Assembly: GCA_030063045.1 (NCBI GenBank)
Contig: JAQSEB010000189.1
Span: 1 to 64,000 of the forward strand
DNA: 64,000 nucleotides
DNA from: Pratylenchus scribneri
Taxonomy: Eukaryota; Nematoda; Chromadorea; Rhabditida; Pratylenchidae
Reading direction: 5' to 3'
How positions within the stretch are numbered: position 1 is the stretch's first letter; each line of letters starts with the position of its first letter. Below the pieces are notes generated by a model. That model had not been told where the DNA came from. It saw nothing but the letters and a program-made list of their open reading frames with translations, and did no database searches. Below, in pieces: positions 11,501 to 25,464 of this stretch. The position numbers were made by a program, and so were the translations under genes.

Positions 11501-14500
11501 ATTTTTTAAAGGTATAAAATTATAATATAAATCAAAAGATAAATAATTATAAAAAATACTAAAGGATCCTATATTTTTTTAAAATAATTTTTTAATTGTT
11601 TTTATATAAATTTAAAAATAATGATTTATTTAAATAGAAGAAGAAGGAACGCTTATTATTATTTTGATATAAATTTTACATTTTTAAAAACATAGTACTT
11701 TAAAATTATCGAAAGAAATTATCATGAAATAAAATCAGAAAATCCTATAAAAAATTGATAACATATTTTAATTTATTAAATATATTAGTTAATTACCTTG
11801 AAATTTATTGTTATGATAACTAAACTTATATTAATAGTCATTTACAAAATTATTATTATCAAATAATTTAAAAAAAAAATATTGGTCATTATTCTAATTT
11901 TTAAAAGAAAAAAATTATAATATGAATTGAACAAATAAATATTATATATGTTCAGCGAAAACATGAAAAGATGTGATTAAATTTAATATTTTTCAATTTT
12001 TATTTTAAGTAATGGGTAGATGCAAAATTGAGATACAGTAAAATCATAAAATAGATGAAGATGTAAATATTTAGTAAAAAATTGAAATATTAAAATTTAT
12101 AATCAGATTTAAACCAAAAAATAATACCAATAAATAGAAGTAATAAAAGTCCAGCAGAAGAAAGGATCGAAATAATATTATTTAGCAAAATGCAAAAATG
12201 AAGAAAAATGAAAGGATTGCTCGAAAGAATAATTTAAAAATTTAATAGTTTTTTATGCTAAAAAAATTGAACAAAGACATTTTTAGATGATTTTTTTGAT
12301 ATATATTAATAAGCATTATTCATTTAAAAGAATAAAACAAAGCATTAAAAATTAAAATTAATTTATTGTCCATTTATCTATTAGTTAGATACAAAATATT
12401 TCAAAATTTATAATACTAAAATAATAAAAATTAAAATTAAAGTATTTAATAAGCAAAAATTTATTACATTTTTTGAAAATTGCTTTACTATATTATTAAA
12501 AAATTTATGTCGCACAACTAGGAAAACTTATTGCTGATTGCGTTGTATTTTACCAAATATCTTATGGATAATTTAGTTATAAATCTTCATAATATTAAGT
12601 AACGGTTTAATTATTTGATTAAAAAATATATTTCTTTTTCAAATAATACTCTCGCTAGAGAGAGATTCAATGAATGAGGAAAGATGGTACTTTTTAATGA
12701 TAATTGTTTGTTCTATGAAGAAACAGATAAAATTATTAAATTTTATAGACAAATATTTATGAATAAAATAAGAAATAATGATGAAATTAAAATCGTTGAA
12801 TAAATAAATATAATGGATAAATTATATCTAAATTTTTGAAAAACATTTCAAATTTATGAATAAATTAAAATTGATCCTTCTACAGATTTTTAAAAAATTT
12901 TGAAATCAAAAAAATTATTATAAATTTTAAAAATTAGATTATAATATATACTGATATTTGAGTTTCGAATATTTTATAATTTCATTAAAATAATTTAATA
13001 TTATTATTGTAAATAATAATTTAAAAGTATAATCTATAATCAATGATAAAATTTTCAGGTTTTTATCCATCCTTTTTTTGACTACAATGACCATACGGCA
13101 AAATTTTTAGAAAATTGCTGCTAATTCAAAAAGTATGTAGTCATTTGATAAAATAAGAATATTTAGATAAAGGAAAAAAGTAAATTATCATAGGACATAA
13201 TGAACATGTCATATAAATTAATAGAGAAAATTACAAAAAATAGTTTACAAATCGAAAGAAAATATTTCAATAAATTTAGAAAAAATTCCAACAGAGAATG
13301 ATGAAATTTTCTCACATGATTCGGATTACATTAAAAAGGAGACATTATATAGATAATATTAATAGTATATTATATATAATTAAAATTATAAGCTATTTAA
13401 TTAATTTTAAATAAATTATGTTATGAAATTAAATTAAATTTTACTATTATGTTGCAGGTGTTAAAAAAGCCGCCATCATAAATCCAATATTTTTATTTAT
13501 CTAAGGTATTAAAATAGGAAGAATCACTTACATAAATGCTAAAATAAAAAAATAATATTTAATTATAAATTAATTATTTGAATAGGAGAAATAAAATGAT
13601 TTTAGTAATATGGAATGAATAGGAAAATAATAATAATAAAATCAAAGACAATTTAAAAAAATATGTAATATTAGCAATGAATTATGATTTTACTTAATTT
13701 TAATAAAAGATCAGATCGCGGCATACAAAATTAATAAATTTTCAAATCTTAAATATGCGTTGAGTAAAAAATAATTTAAATTTCTATATTATTCCTACAT
13801 TATTTTAAAAATATCAAAATATTCAATAACAAATTTAAAAGAATATTACTGAGTAAATTAAATGATTAGAAGCAATAAAATATAAAATTCTTATTCTCAA
13901 TATTTTATGAAAAAAAAATAAAATTAATTTTCTTTAACAGAATTAGAAAAAATTGATTTTATTCTCTATGCAGTAATTGAAAATATAAAATGAATATTAA
14001 AATATTATTTTTTTAATAATAAATTTTTTGTATCTATTATAAAAACAAAAATTTTTAAAAATATAAATGAAATGATGAAATATATTTCTTTCTAATAATC
14101 TATATCCTTTTATAAAAATTTTGTAAAATTATTTATTTGAAAAATATAAAAAACGAACGAAAAAGAATATAAAAATATATAAATTGCAAATCTAAATAAA
14201 TAAATTATGATAAAAAAGAATTTTCACGAAAATAAATTGGAAAAATATTAAAAATTATAAACAAATAATTTGATTATCTAAGTTTTTTTTATTTTTATAA
14301 TTCGTTAAAACAAATGATATCAAAAAATCAACAAATTTATTTTATTTAAAGATAAAATAATATTTCACCTATAATTTTTTAAAAAAAAATTGTAAATTTT
14401 AAATATTTTTTTTATTTATAAAATACGTAATTTAAATGAAAAATATTTTACATTGAAAATTACCGTTATTATCGATGATCGATCGATGAACCTCTAACAT

Positions 14501-15039
14501 TAAAGATATATAAAAATGAATGAAATAAAATGATCAAAATTATAAACAATATTTTGTTAAATTAAATAGGGAAAAATTCAATTAATATTTTATTTTAAAA
14601 ATTAAATAAAAATGTAGTCATAAAAAATTAAATCAATGGAAAAATTAAAAAAATATACATTAAAAATAAAATAAATTTTTGTAACATGATTCGTAATATT
14701 AGGTCCAATCTAAAACATATAGTTCAAAATTTTTATCAAATTTATTAAATTAATATTAAATTCTCCATTATTATTTTAGGTAAAAATAAGAGAAATATCA
14801 TTGAAACAGAAGAATCGGGCGATTTTTTCTATGAAAAATGAAATTTTTATGGATATCAATCGAAGAATAATTTTTTTCGAAATATGAAAAAGTTGCAACT
14901 ATCATTAAAATTATTAATTATATCATAAATAATAGAATATTTAATAATAAAATATTTAAAAATTTTTTTATAGAATTTGAAAAATTAAATAAAATAAATT
15001 TTAACTACATAAACTGAATAATAAATTTCATAATTAAAT
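8536..15039. other. AT-rich desert, no gene recognised
   Basis: Mostly featureless A/T-rich sequence. Small richer islets occur at about 9100-9190, 9300-9390, 10025-10140, 12500-12560 and 13440-13500. The first has, on the minus strand, a frame starting EPSIQLSSIVYTKI between acceptor- and donor-like sites. The last follows a good acceptor-like TATTATGTTGCAG on the plus strand. None can be called a gene. The minus frames at 10198-10467 and 11212-11439 are Phe/Ile/Leu-rich compositional by-products. Confidence 0.5.
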
Positions 15040-15520
15040 AAAACCAAATGTGGAAATATTCCTCATTGGAGGAATGCCAATTTCTATTCCTTTAAAATGT
15101 ATTTAAAAAAAGAAGTCTGCCATGAGTTGGATTTCTGTTTGTTATGTAAAAATTGATAAGATGAATTTTATTATGAGGTTGCATAATTAATATTTTATGG
15201 GATCCGAAAATTTAATTTTCTAATTAAAAAATCGCTTTTTTTGTAATGGAGTTAAATAGCAATTTCGGGGAGAAGGGAAGGGAAAGATGCTGATTTTTAA
15301 TGATACGCATGGAAATGGAAGGATTTTTCAATTTCTAGGATGCTTCCAGCAAATTAATCTTTTTGTCCAAAATGTATTTTACATCATTATTTATTTTATT
15401 AAATCCCCGATCCTAGAATTTTAAAGAATTGAAAATTTTTTTTGCCATTCAAGATGATTGTCCAAATAATGCAAATATCTTATCCAATTTTACACCATAG
15501 TTTTTATAATCTGGAAATTA
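15040..15520. other. Largest richer islet in the left desert, 0.48 kb, unknown
   Basis: Clearly richer in G+C than its surroundings, with a GGGGAGAAGGGAAGGG purine run at about 15269. On the minus strand the frame over about 15230-15415 is open except for one TAG (residues VKYILDKKINLLEAS before it and SMRIIKNQHLSLPF after it). On the plus strand 15040-15160 is open (CHELDFCLLCKN). G+C does not dip at the third position in either case, so this may be a decayed gene, an old insertion or a noncoding element. Confidence 0.3.
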
Positions 15521-16155
15521 ATACAATTCATTTAATTTTTAATATAAATGCGAAATTAAAATTACTTTTATAAAATAAATAATATAATTAATTAAAAAAA
15601 TTTATTATATAAAATGATTTATCTTATAAATAAATGATTAAGATTAATAACATTAATTACTTTTTTAGTAATATTATGAACAATTTAATAAAGAAAAATT
15701 CATATTTTATTAATAGAAATAAAGAAAATGTAATTAAAAAACGATTAAAAGATCATATAGAAAATTAAATTTTTATAAATTACTTTTAAATTTTCTTATT
15801 AACGAAACAACAACAACTTTTTTTTTAATTATGTAAATCATATAATATACTAACTAACGAAAAAAACTTTTACTATATTTTAAAATGGTGATAATTAAAT
15901 CATTAAAGTAAAAAATAAATCAATAAAAAATATGTTAAAAATAAATTGTTATGTGCTTTTAATTAAAATTAAAATGAAATGAACAAAATATTTAAAAAAT
16001 ATTCTACTGAAAAAACTTCATATAATTATATAAATATAGAATTTTTCTATGGAATGAATAATAATTAAAAATATTTTAATCTAATTTTTGGTTAATCATT
16101 TTGAAAAATTTAGATAAAGGACTTGGAATTTTTATATGGCTCGAATCTTTCAGCT

Positions 16156-16196
16156 GGCCGTTTATCATCAGGCCCGGGCCGTTTATCATCTGGCCC
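16156..16196. repeat. Two 20-bp direct repeats, period 21
   Basis: GGCCGTTTATCATC(A/T)GGCCC occurs at 16156-16175 and 16177-16196 with one mismatch. It is a G+C-rich spot in AT-rich DNA. The 21-base period keeps frame: on the minus strand it reads PGPDDKR twice, followed by PAERFEPYKN. Lys-Arg spacing like this occurs in propeptides, but the frame is very short and I do not claim a gene. Confidence 0.6.
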
Positions 16197-16199
16197 TGG

Positions 16200-18277
16200 A
16201 TTCAAAATATAATAAAACAATTAGTTTAAATATATTTTTTTGAATTGAAAAAAAATATAAAAAAGCTAAATAAGATAAGTTAAAAAATTATACGATTCTT
16301 AATTAATAATTTATTAACTCAAAAATATTTATATTCAGATTATATCCATAATATGACCATATCAATACAATAAAAAATATTTAGATCAAAATAACAATAT
16401 TAAAATTATTCGCCAGATCATCCAAACGAAATCTTTTAACCAAAAATAAAATTACAGCAAGAATTGATCAGGGTTCGTGGATTTTATTTGATGTGTAAAA
16501 ATAAATTTCTCGTTTAGGATGGGGAATTTAACGAAATAATAGATTTTTTTCTCAAATCAAATGGTCCGAAACGACGATAAAAATAAATTAAAATCAAAAT
16601 TAAATCATAAAGAAATAATGATTAAAAAATTTTTCTACGGCATTATTAAAATTTTTTTCATTGCTCTTCGAGAAATTATTCGTATGCAGTAATTCTAGAA
16701 AGGCGTAAATAATTCTGCAAAGGACAATAATATATCACTGAAAAATTAATTATAAAAAAATAAAAGTAAATGTAAAAGTAAAATTTTTATTTAAAAAAAG
16801 AAAAAGCATAATAAACAATTATTAGCGTGTTAATATTTATTGAAAAATGTTTAAAATATTATTTATTTTATAAAGGAATTCATACTTTAAAATTTTTAAG
16901 GAAAAGTTTTCTATTTCTAACAAAATATGATATTATGATAGAATAATATTTGCTAAAATTTAATCTAAAAGATCAATGAAATATAAATATAATAATTTTT
17001 TATATTTATTTTTATTGATGACTTTACTTAAAAAATTTTAATATATGGCTAGAATATAATGATAAGAATTTGTACGTTTAATATGTATAAAGCTTTATTA
17101 TAATAATTAATATAGAATTTTTAATCAATTTTTTGTCGCAATTATAAAATGAAAAAAAAAAATAAATTTGGAAAGTGTACAATGAAAATTTCCTTAATAA
17201 TATTAACTAGTGGCCAAAAGAGTCACTTTCAATCTGAACGAAAAGCTGGCGGAATATTGCTGGAATGACTGTAAGGAATTAATATAAAAAGGAACTTTAT
17301 TCCCTTTTCTTTGCTATAAAATAATAAATTTAACTATTTTATTTATACTCATAGGTTTTCTGATTGAATAAAATTTCTTAACCTAGTTCTGACCTAGTTG
17401 ATAAATTATAATATAGAAAATCGTAAAATGTCACTAAAAAATATAAAAAATTTTAAGGGAGAAATATTAAAAAATTTTAATTTTACTTATAAGGCAAAAT
17501 ATCAATCTTTCATACCTTTAAAAATTAAAAATTTTGATAATAAATAAAAAAAATAAGATAAAAATTAAATTCCAAACATAATAGTATGAAAAGGAAATAA
17601 AAAATCAAATTTAAATAATTTATAAATGAATTATTAAATTAATCACCACAAAAATTATGTTATTTCTAAATAAAAAGAATTTTTATAAAATATTTTTAAA
17701 AATAATTATGAAGTAAAATACATATTATATTATAAGATTAAAAGAATATCATATTATAAATGAGAATGAGAAAAAATATGAGAAAATAAATTAATTCACA
17801 TTAAAATTGGAATAATAGATATTTATCTTCTAAATGTGGTGACAATGGCAGATCACATTATTAATAAAATAGGAATTTAATGATTCCTCGTCTTCAGAGC
17901 CAGAAAAACGTATTTGATTTGGAAGTATTTTATAATTTTCTCCAAAAAAATATTTCAAATCATTTCAAGTAATTTTTTCCTAAATTATTCAATTTTATAT
18001 TAATCAAAAAAGAATACATTTATTTACTTATTATTATCTCCAAGGTATCAAGAAAAACATTGTCTTATTTTATTATTTTATAGAGTCTAACTATTTTCGA
18101 ATATTGTAATAAAAAATGTCAACATAGTTATTAAATTCAAACATTTAAAAAAAATAATCTCAACTTTCGAAAAAAATCAATTTTATTATTTTAATAAATT
18201 AAAATTTATTTACTTTATCTTTCAAAATTTCTATAATTAAGTAAAATGAAAAAAAAAAAACAAATTTCTATAATGAG
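16200..18277. other. AT-rich desert, no gene recognised
   Basis: Two small islets. At 17210-17275 a plus frame with residues KRVTFNLNEKLAEYCWND follows an acceptor-like AACTAG and runs into a GTAAGG donor-like site. At 17899-17969 a plus segment follows a good pyrimidine-rich acceptor (ATTCCTCGTCTTCAG). Neither carries a domain, and G+C by codon position is not convincing. Confidence 0.45.
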
Positions 18278-18405
18278 TTAGAAGCAAAAATTTTCTTAAT
18301 AGTAGTGATTTAAGAGAAATACAACGCAAGAGACGTGAATGTATATGCTTTGTATCTTTAAAAGAAATTGATTTATATTGGCAAGGGAAATTTTCGCTAT
18401 AATGG
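18278..18405 (+). other. Exon-like open segment, 42 codons, unknown product
   Basis: Open plus frame with residues LREIQRKRRECICFVSLKEI, then LYWQGKFSL, ending in TAA. By my count G+C is about 34% at first and second codon positions and 17% at third positions, a coding-like pattern. No start codon fits. It would be an internal or terminal exon, possibly following the TTCTTAATAG acceptor-like site. An islet at about 18600-18665 is open in the same frame (HGLTHFTAMKNEVKS), but the 190 bases between show no codon bias. Confidence 0.3.
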
Positions 18406-19154
18406 CTTGTTTTAATTTAAAAATCATATATTCAGTTCATCAGTTTTATATAAATGAATTATAAAGAATGAAAAATAGAATCAATTTATCACAGAAATAG
18501 GCTTAAATCAATAAAAATCTATTAAAATAAATATCAAAAGCGTATTGAAAATTACTTAATTTTACATAATTTTTTGAATTTAAAAAAAATAATTTCCAAC
18601 TATCGCAGACCAAGAAGACATGGATTAACACATTTCACTGCCATGAAGAATGAAGTTAAATCTTACATAATTTAAAAATTAGAAAAAAACATAATTCTAA
18701 TTTAATTGAATTGATATAAGAGAAATATTAATTATAAATTTTATTTCTTATTAGAATTAAATAAATACTACAATTGACCATTTTGATATTGATAACAATC
18801 AATATATAAAAAATTATTTTTTAAAGATTAATAACTTAGATAAATATAAAATATTACAATTATTTAAATATATTTATAATCATAAATTCGTTAAAATTTA
18901 ATAATATAAAAAATATTCGTCAAAAGAAGAATGTGTCGAATAAAAATAAACAAAAAAAATTTTATATTATTAAAAAATTAATTTAAAATAGAAATAAATA
19001 AATAAATTTTTATTTAATAAAGATTGATTATTTAAAGCTCAAAAAATTATTATAAAGTCCCTAAAAGATAATTCAATTCCCCATATTTTTTTTATAATAA
19101 TAAAATATTTGAATGTATTTATTTTTTTTCAAATTTTCCATAAAATTATATGTT

Positions 19155-19210
19155 ATTAAAAAAGAATAAAATAACATTTATGATTAAAAAAGAATAAAAT
19201 AACATTTATG
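19155..19210 (+). repeat. 28-bp perfect tandem duplication
   Basis: The unit ATTAAAAAAGAATAAAATAA plus CATTTATG occurs at 19155-19182 and 19183-19210 without a mismatch, suggesting a recent slippage or repair event. Confidence 0.9.
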
Positions 19211-22200
19211 ACAAAGTCAAAATGAAAAGATCTCAAAAAAATTTTCTTCATATAAAATTTTCAATGATGTATTGAACAAAAAAAAATAAAAAATTATCTA
19301 AAATTAATTAATTATATTTTCATTTAAGAAATAATTTAATAAGAATAGTATATTTATAAATTTATATAATGTTCATTAATAATTTTTTAAAATTTAAAAT
19401 TATTTTAGGTAATAATTCTTTTCATTAAAGCTAAAAATATATTTCAGATTTAATTAGCCTAATAAATAAATCTGTTAAAATAAAACACCGATGGGAACAA
19501 AAACAATGCTGAGAAGGTAAAAATATGAAAATGAAAAACATTTGATTCAAAAACATAATAGGAAACAATATTAGAGGAAAAATATTTAAAGTAAAAACAT
19601 AAATGAATTAGATGAAAAATATTAAGCCAGATAGTAATGATGATGCTGTGTCGGCAAAGCAAATACCTAGAATAAGATAAACATTTAAAAAAAATTTTTG
19701 AAATAAATTAAATTGATAAACGTATAGAAGTTACGATAAAATTAAAATAACTCATTTCTAATAAATATATGATAATTAAGAGAAAAATAAAAAAAAATCA
19801 TTAATGCCTGCAAATAAAATGATAATAAAGAATTTGTATTTATTTCCTAAATTAAAAACATAATAAAAGAAGCTTCTTTATTAAATGCAAGGACTAAAAT
19901 GATTAACAAATAAAGGCGATCAATTTATAAAATTTTATATGTCACAAAATTTTGCACAGAGAATATATAATAGATGAGAATTCTTCTGAATATCTATTTA
20001 AAATAAAATAAAATTTAAATAAATTATTTATTATTTATAAAAATATATTAACTTTTATAAAACAATATGAAACGAAAAATGAAATATGATTGCCTCATTT
20101 TATTAGTTGTTAATGATTGCTAAATATTAATTGACTCATTTGTTCTATATGAAATTTTTCCAAAAATATTTATAATTAGCTTTTTTAATTTTAAATAAAA
20201 AGAAAATTTAAAAAATATATCAAAAAATAATGATTTTAATCGCCCAAATCGGAATTAAAATATAATAAATTTGCCAATAAAAATTTGAAATTTTGAATCA
20301 ATTAAATATAATTATGATATTAATTAATAAATTTATTAAAAAATTAATTCTTTATGGAAATTTTACAATGTAATAAATAAAATTATTTATAAATTCAACA
20401 AAATATTATAAATAATAAATAACAAATTTTAATAAATATAAATGAAAAAAAATTATTAAAATAGAAAGCATATTTAAAAAATATATAAAAAATATCCATT
20501 TTCAAATTCACTTTTCTTATAAATCCTCGTCATTACATTCTATATTTATTCTATAGATAATTTATTTTGTTGAAACATAAGAATTATGACGAATTAGTAT
20601 AATATAAGAATTTATTGATTTGTTTTTATGATAGAATAAAAGATATAAAAAATTTTTTACCAATCTAATCGACCTTAATTAGACTAATTATCACATCATA
20701 ATTATCAGCCAATCTATCAATCCATATCAATTTTATAAAAAATTTTTAAATATAAATGCAAAAACAATAACGAGAATTAAGAAATTTTTCATTATGTACA
20801 GCTAGGTCATTAATGGCCCCATAGAGCAACAATTCGATGCATTTTATTCAATCTATGAATTCTGCAATTGATACACATCGGCATTGTTTATTGAATCTTA
20901 CAAATGACAGGAATTCGATTCCTTGGTGTAAACTACAACACAGAAATACTATTAACATCGCCCATTATGTGGAAAATTTAATGTAAATCCATTGATTCAA
21001 AAGTTGTAAAATTAATTTAAAAATTTTTTAAAAATTATAGAATATAAAAAAAATTTTACATTCGTTCATGGGAAATATTCAAAGTGTAAAAAATAACTAA
21101 TGGTAAAAGAAAAATGACTGATCAATTATAATGAAATGTATTCAGCTAAAATTTATGAAATATTTTAAGAAGAAATCAAAATAATTTTTAGGAATACAAA
21201 TATTATAAAAATAAAATATTCAAGGTTAATAAATATTAATTTTTATTCATAGAGATTCATCATGATAATGATTAATTATTATAAATTTAAATTTTAATGT
21301 CATTTTTAAATGTTTCTAAATTGAAAGATTGATAAACTAATATTTAAACAATATGATGATCTGGCCAAAAATAAATTTAATAATATAGTAAAAAAATTAA
21401 TTTATTATATTTATTTATTAATTGAAAAGCCATTGTCAAAAAGATGGAAAAGTAAAGAATAATATTTCAAGCAAAATATATTTAATTTTCTTAAAGTTTC
21501 GTGGAACTTCAATGTACATTAAACTAATTTTTTTATTTTCATTATAAATATTTTTTACCAACATAAATTAAAATATATTTCTTAGGTAAAACATAGTGAG
21601 CAGCATTAGGAATGAGAGCCAAAGAAATAACAACCGTTAAATATCAAAAATATTATGCAAATTTAAGAGGTCAATTATTTTAATTATCTTTCAGAAATTA
21701 TTAAATATTTTTAAAAAAAAGTATGAAAAAAAAGATAAAAGTCATTAAATAAATTTGATAAATTAATTCTATAAAAATTAAAAATCATTCTCTCAGCCAT
21801 TTTCCTACTGAAGAACGAATTATAAGAATGTTTAACAATTATAACAATTTTATGCAGTGAAAATGCCATGTTTGAGAAATATTATAGAAGAAAAATTTAA
21901 AAAATGTTATGGAAAAAAAAAGACAAATAGAAAAATTTTATATCGCAGAGAACTTTCTTTTCACTAGCATTAATATAAAAGACAAACAATAACTAGCCAA
22001 TAATCTAGATTAATAAATTTCAAAACTTAATGAAAAATAATTATATTTACAAATGATTGATTGAATTCTAATCGTTTCCTAAAAATAAAAATAAATTTCT
22101 ACATTGTTCAAATATTATATAGATTGCTAAATAATATTCATAAAAAAAGTTAAAAACAAAATCTAATAAAAATTATTTATTAACCAAAAATTCTAAAAAT

Positions 22201-22699
22201 ATAAAATTTTAAAAAATGTATATAAAATTTTAAAACAAATGAAAAATCTAAAATTTGTTTTGAGGTTAATAATAATAAATTTAATTTTAAGAAATATATT
22301 AAGTTATCTTTTTATAAAAATATATATGATACATGGTTTTAGAAATTAATATACATTAGTTGATTTAATTTAATATATTTTTAAATGGTTTAAATCTCTA
22401 TATAATTAAGATTATAATTTTTAAAAAAAAGTCTCATATACTTCAACCATTTTAAGGGGATTAATACAGTAGCGAAATTAAGAAATGATGTTCTAATGTA
22501 GGATAACAATCATTTAGAAGATTAACAAAATTTAATTTATTCATCTGTAAGCGTTTTTTGATATATATTTTTTCATTCTCTAATATGAAATAAATAATAA
22601 AATTTGATTTAAATTTTTTCGAAAATATTTAAAGAATGGAGGAATTTTTAATAGTAAGAAAAGAAATAAATTTACAAGTAAAAAAATCTAAAATATTTG

Positions 22700-22760
22700 T
22701 AATTGTCGTGCGGTGCAATGGTTAGTTACGTTGAGAGACTACCCTGGTGGCGCGGTCTGG
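22700..22760 (+). other. G+C-rich spot with a tRNA-like 5' half, uncertain
   Basis: The stretch from about 22706 contains TGCGGTGCAATGGTTAG, which resembles a tRNA D-arm/box A region, followed by GAGAGACTACCCTGG. No box B, T-arm or acceptor 3' strand follows, so it is not an intact tRNA. It could be the head of a tRNA-derived SINE or chance. The next 160 bases are AT-rich. Confidence 0.2.
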
Positions 22761-25014
22761 AAACAATAAAAGAGTCAATAGAAAAACAAAAAGTTGTTTT
22801 AATCTGATATTTTTACGAAAGATTTCATAAATTAATGTTACAAATTGAGAGTTTTGCGCTAAAGTGATGGTTGCGATATCTTTATCCGTATGATGTATAT
22901 GAAAAATTAATTTTAATTTCAATATTAATGTCTTTCTTCAAATATTGATAAATTTAATGTCAATTTAATTCAAAAGAAAAATAAATTGATATAATGCTAA
23001 AAAAAAGATATAAAAACAAATAATTTTTTTATATATTGCAAAAAAAATTCATGTTCTAAAAATTATATTTTTAAATTATAATGAGAAATCTCTTAATTTA
23101 CATGAAACCTAACTGGTGAATGAAATCCTTTGAAATTATATTAGTATAATTATATATAAATATGCATATGTTACACTTTTTATTGCAATTTATTAAATTT
23201 TTATTTTAATGGAAAAAAAATAATTATATAGATTAAATGGGAATAAAAAATTAAATTATTTTATTCAAAAATCAAAAGGGAAAATATTTTATTAATAGAT
23301 ATTTTTTTTATTATATTCAAGAAATATTTCTTATTCACAAAAAAATAAAATCTTCAAAATCGACAATTAAATAAAAAAAAACATATGCCAAACTCGATTA
23401 ATCAAAGTTTTAATAATAACTAATTTCAACAAATTTATGATTCCACAATTACATTAATGATTTTAGAATGCTAGATTATTTATTAAACTTAGTGTCTAAA
23501 TCAATTATTTATCTTTTTTTTTCTGATTGATCTCCTCCTCCTCAAAATATTGATTTGAATATATAAAATTAATTTTAATAAATCAAAAATTTTATATTTA
23601 TTTTAATAAATCATAACCAAAAATTTTTTAAATTTTAAATGAATTTTTATTCGGGTTTTTTTAATTGAATTGATTTTAAATGAAGGCTTAAAATCAATGA
23701 AGATATTAATTTTCAATATAATTCTTAAAGAAAAAAAAAATAAGAATTTGAGCAATTTATAATGGAATTATTTAATTAATAAATTATAAAAGGCCAGGTA
23801 AAATTTCGAAGAATATATACTAAAGCCAAAATCTAATATGGATATATCGCTTAAAATTAGAAAAATATTTATTAAGTGATTTTCAATTAAAAATTTTTCA
23901 ATTAAAAATTATATGATTATGAGTTATTATAAATTTATGAAAATTTTAAAAATTTTTATATTTTATATAAAAATTGTAAAAATTTTGATATAATATAAAA
24001 AATTTATCTGTGAAGTAGATTTTATAATAAAATAATTAAAGTACAATTATATAAATTTTAATATAAAAATATAAAAAATTTTATTTGTATAAAAGATAAA
24101 TAAAATAAGGCCAAAACTATATTGGTAATAATATTATTTATACAATAAAAATGGAATTAATTTTATTGGATAACTATATTATTAATTTCAAATAGAAAGT
24201 ACGATTAGAAATATGAATATTGGAAAATGATTTTATTATTTCGAAAAATAAACAAAAAATAAAAGAAAAATATTATGAAAAAAATTAAAAATTTTAAAAA
24301 GACGGTTCCATATAATAGAACAAATAATCTAATATTTAAATATATTTTATTATATTATTTAAATAAAATGAAATTATGAAAATTATATTTGCACGATAAA
24401 TATTTTTATTGGTTACTAATAATCAAAATTTTTCGCGTTAAAATGGTGTGGGATTTTATTTCATAATAGGCAAATCTATTTCAAGATTACATAAATTAAG
24501 ATTTTAAAATAAAATAACAAAAAAAATAATATAATATAGAATTTAATAAAAATAACAAATATTAATTAATATTGAATCAACAAATTATTGAAATATAAAA
24601 TAAGAATTATTATTATAAATATATTAACTATTTTAATAAGAATATATAATTTATTAATTAATAATTTTGCAATTATAGAACCTTGTGCTTGACTCATTTG
24701 GAATATCATTGATCGAATTTTATAAATTTGCAATAAAATAATTTTGCCGATTTTGAAAGAAAAATTTAGAGATGAATTATGCATGAATATTTCTAAAACA
24801 AAATTAAGAAAAAAAAGCGAAATTATTCTTATTCATTTTATTTCTTTTGGAAATTTTACGAGATATTAAAATAAAGCTAAAATTTTATGGAAATATAGTC
24901 CGTTTTAAAAGAATCAAAAATTAAAAAATAGAAATGAAATAAAAGTAAGATATAAAAAACTAACAAAACAACCATAAAATTTATATGTGGTTCAACAAAT
25001 ATCATATATATCAT

Positions 25015-25160
25015 CGCAAGAGGGACTCTCTTAGTAACATTCATTAATTTCGCTTAGTCTCTGATTCGGATGTGATGGAGGAATTTAAATTTTTGGTTGT
25101 TCTGTATTTGTAGCATCAAGGCGATGGTGTCTACATAGCCCTCATAATATTTTAAATTAA
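25015..25160. other. Richer islet, unknown
   Basis: Contains a small inverted repeat around AAGAGGGACTCTCTT. Plus-strand frames contain stops. One plus frame over 25090-25150 (residues GCSVFVASRRWCLHSPHN) has low G+C at third positions, but it is only about 20 codons long. No call is possible. Confidence 0.25.
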
Positions 25161-25373
25161 CAATATTAATAAAATTAAATTGAGGTATCCATGTTATAAA
25201 GATATAAAAAATAAATTTTAAAAGCTAACAATTATAAATTTACTAAATATCTTGTTTAGGAAGATCCATTTTTTTTTCTCCGGTGGTTTCAAATAATGTA
25301 ATAAATTCTTAAAATAAATTCTTAAAATAAAAATTAACATAGTGTCCCCCATCTTTATTTCTAACACTCACAG

Positions 25374-25464
25374 GGTGCTTGGATTTATTGAAGTGGATCA
25401 AAGGAGAATTTTTGCTCGATTCACAAATTAATCCATCGTCAGACAAAAAGAAGCGAATAGAAGT
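25374..25464 (+). other. Exon-like segment with strong splice-like ends, unknown product
   Basis: Starts after a pyrimidine-rich acceptor-like TTTCTAACACTCACAG and ends at a donor-like GAA followed by GTAAGATT. The frame across it is open: CLDLLKWIKGEF, then LLDSQINPSSDKKKRIE. No domain is recognised, and G+C is not clearly lower at third positions. It is the best splice-site pair seen in the window apart from the transposase intron. No neighbouring exon of the same frame could be linked to it. Confidence 0.3.

Larger units (their letters stand above)
18406..25000. other. AT-rich desert, no gene recognised
   Basis: Contains the 28-bp tandem duplication at 19155, an islet at 20800-21000 and the G+C-rich spot at 22700-22760. 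The 20.8-kb islet can be read on either strand, but its G+C is equal at all codon positions, so it is probably not coding. The minus frames at 19459-19662, 22722-22922 and 24566-24784 look like compositional by-products. Confidence 0.5.

Noticed and set aside
20806..21010. Apparent long protein if TAA and TAG are read as Gln and TGA as Trp
   Set aside because: With few or no stops any AT-rich DNA looks like protein. My count of G+C is 35%, 31% and 35% by codon position, so there is no coding signal.
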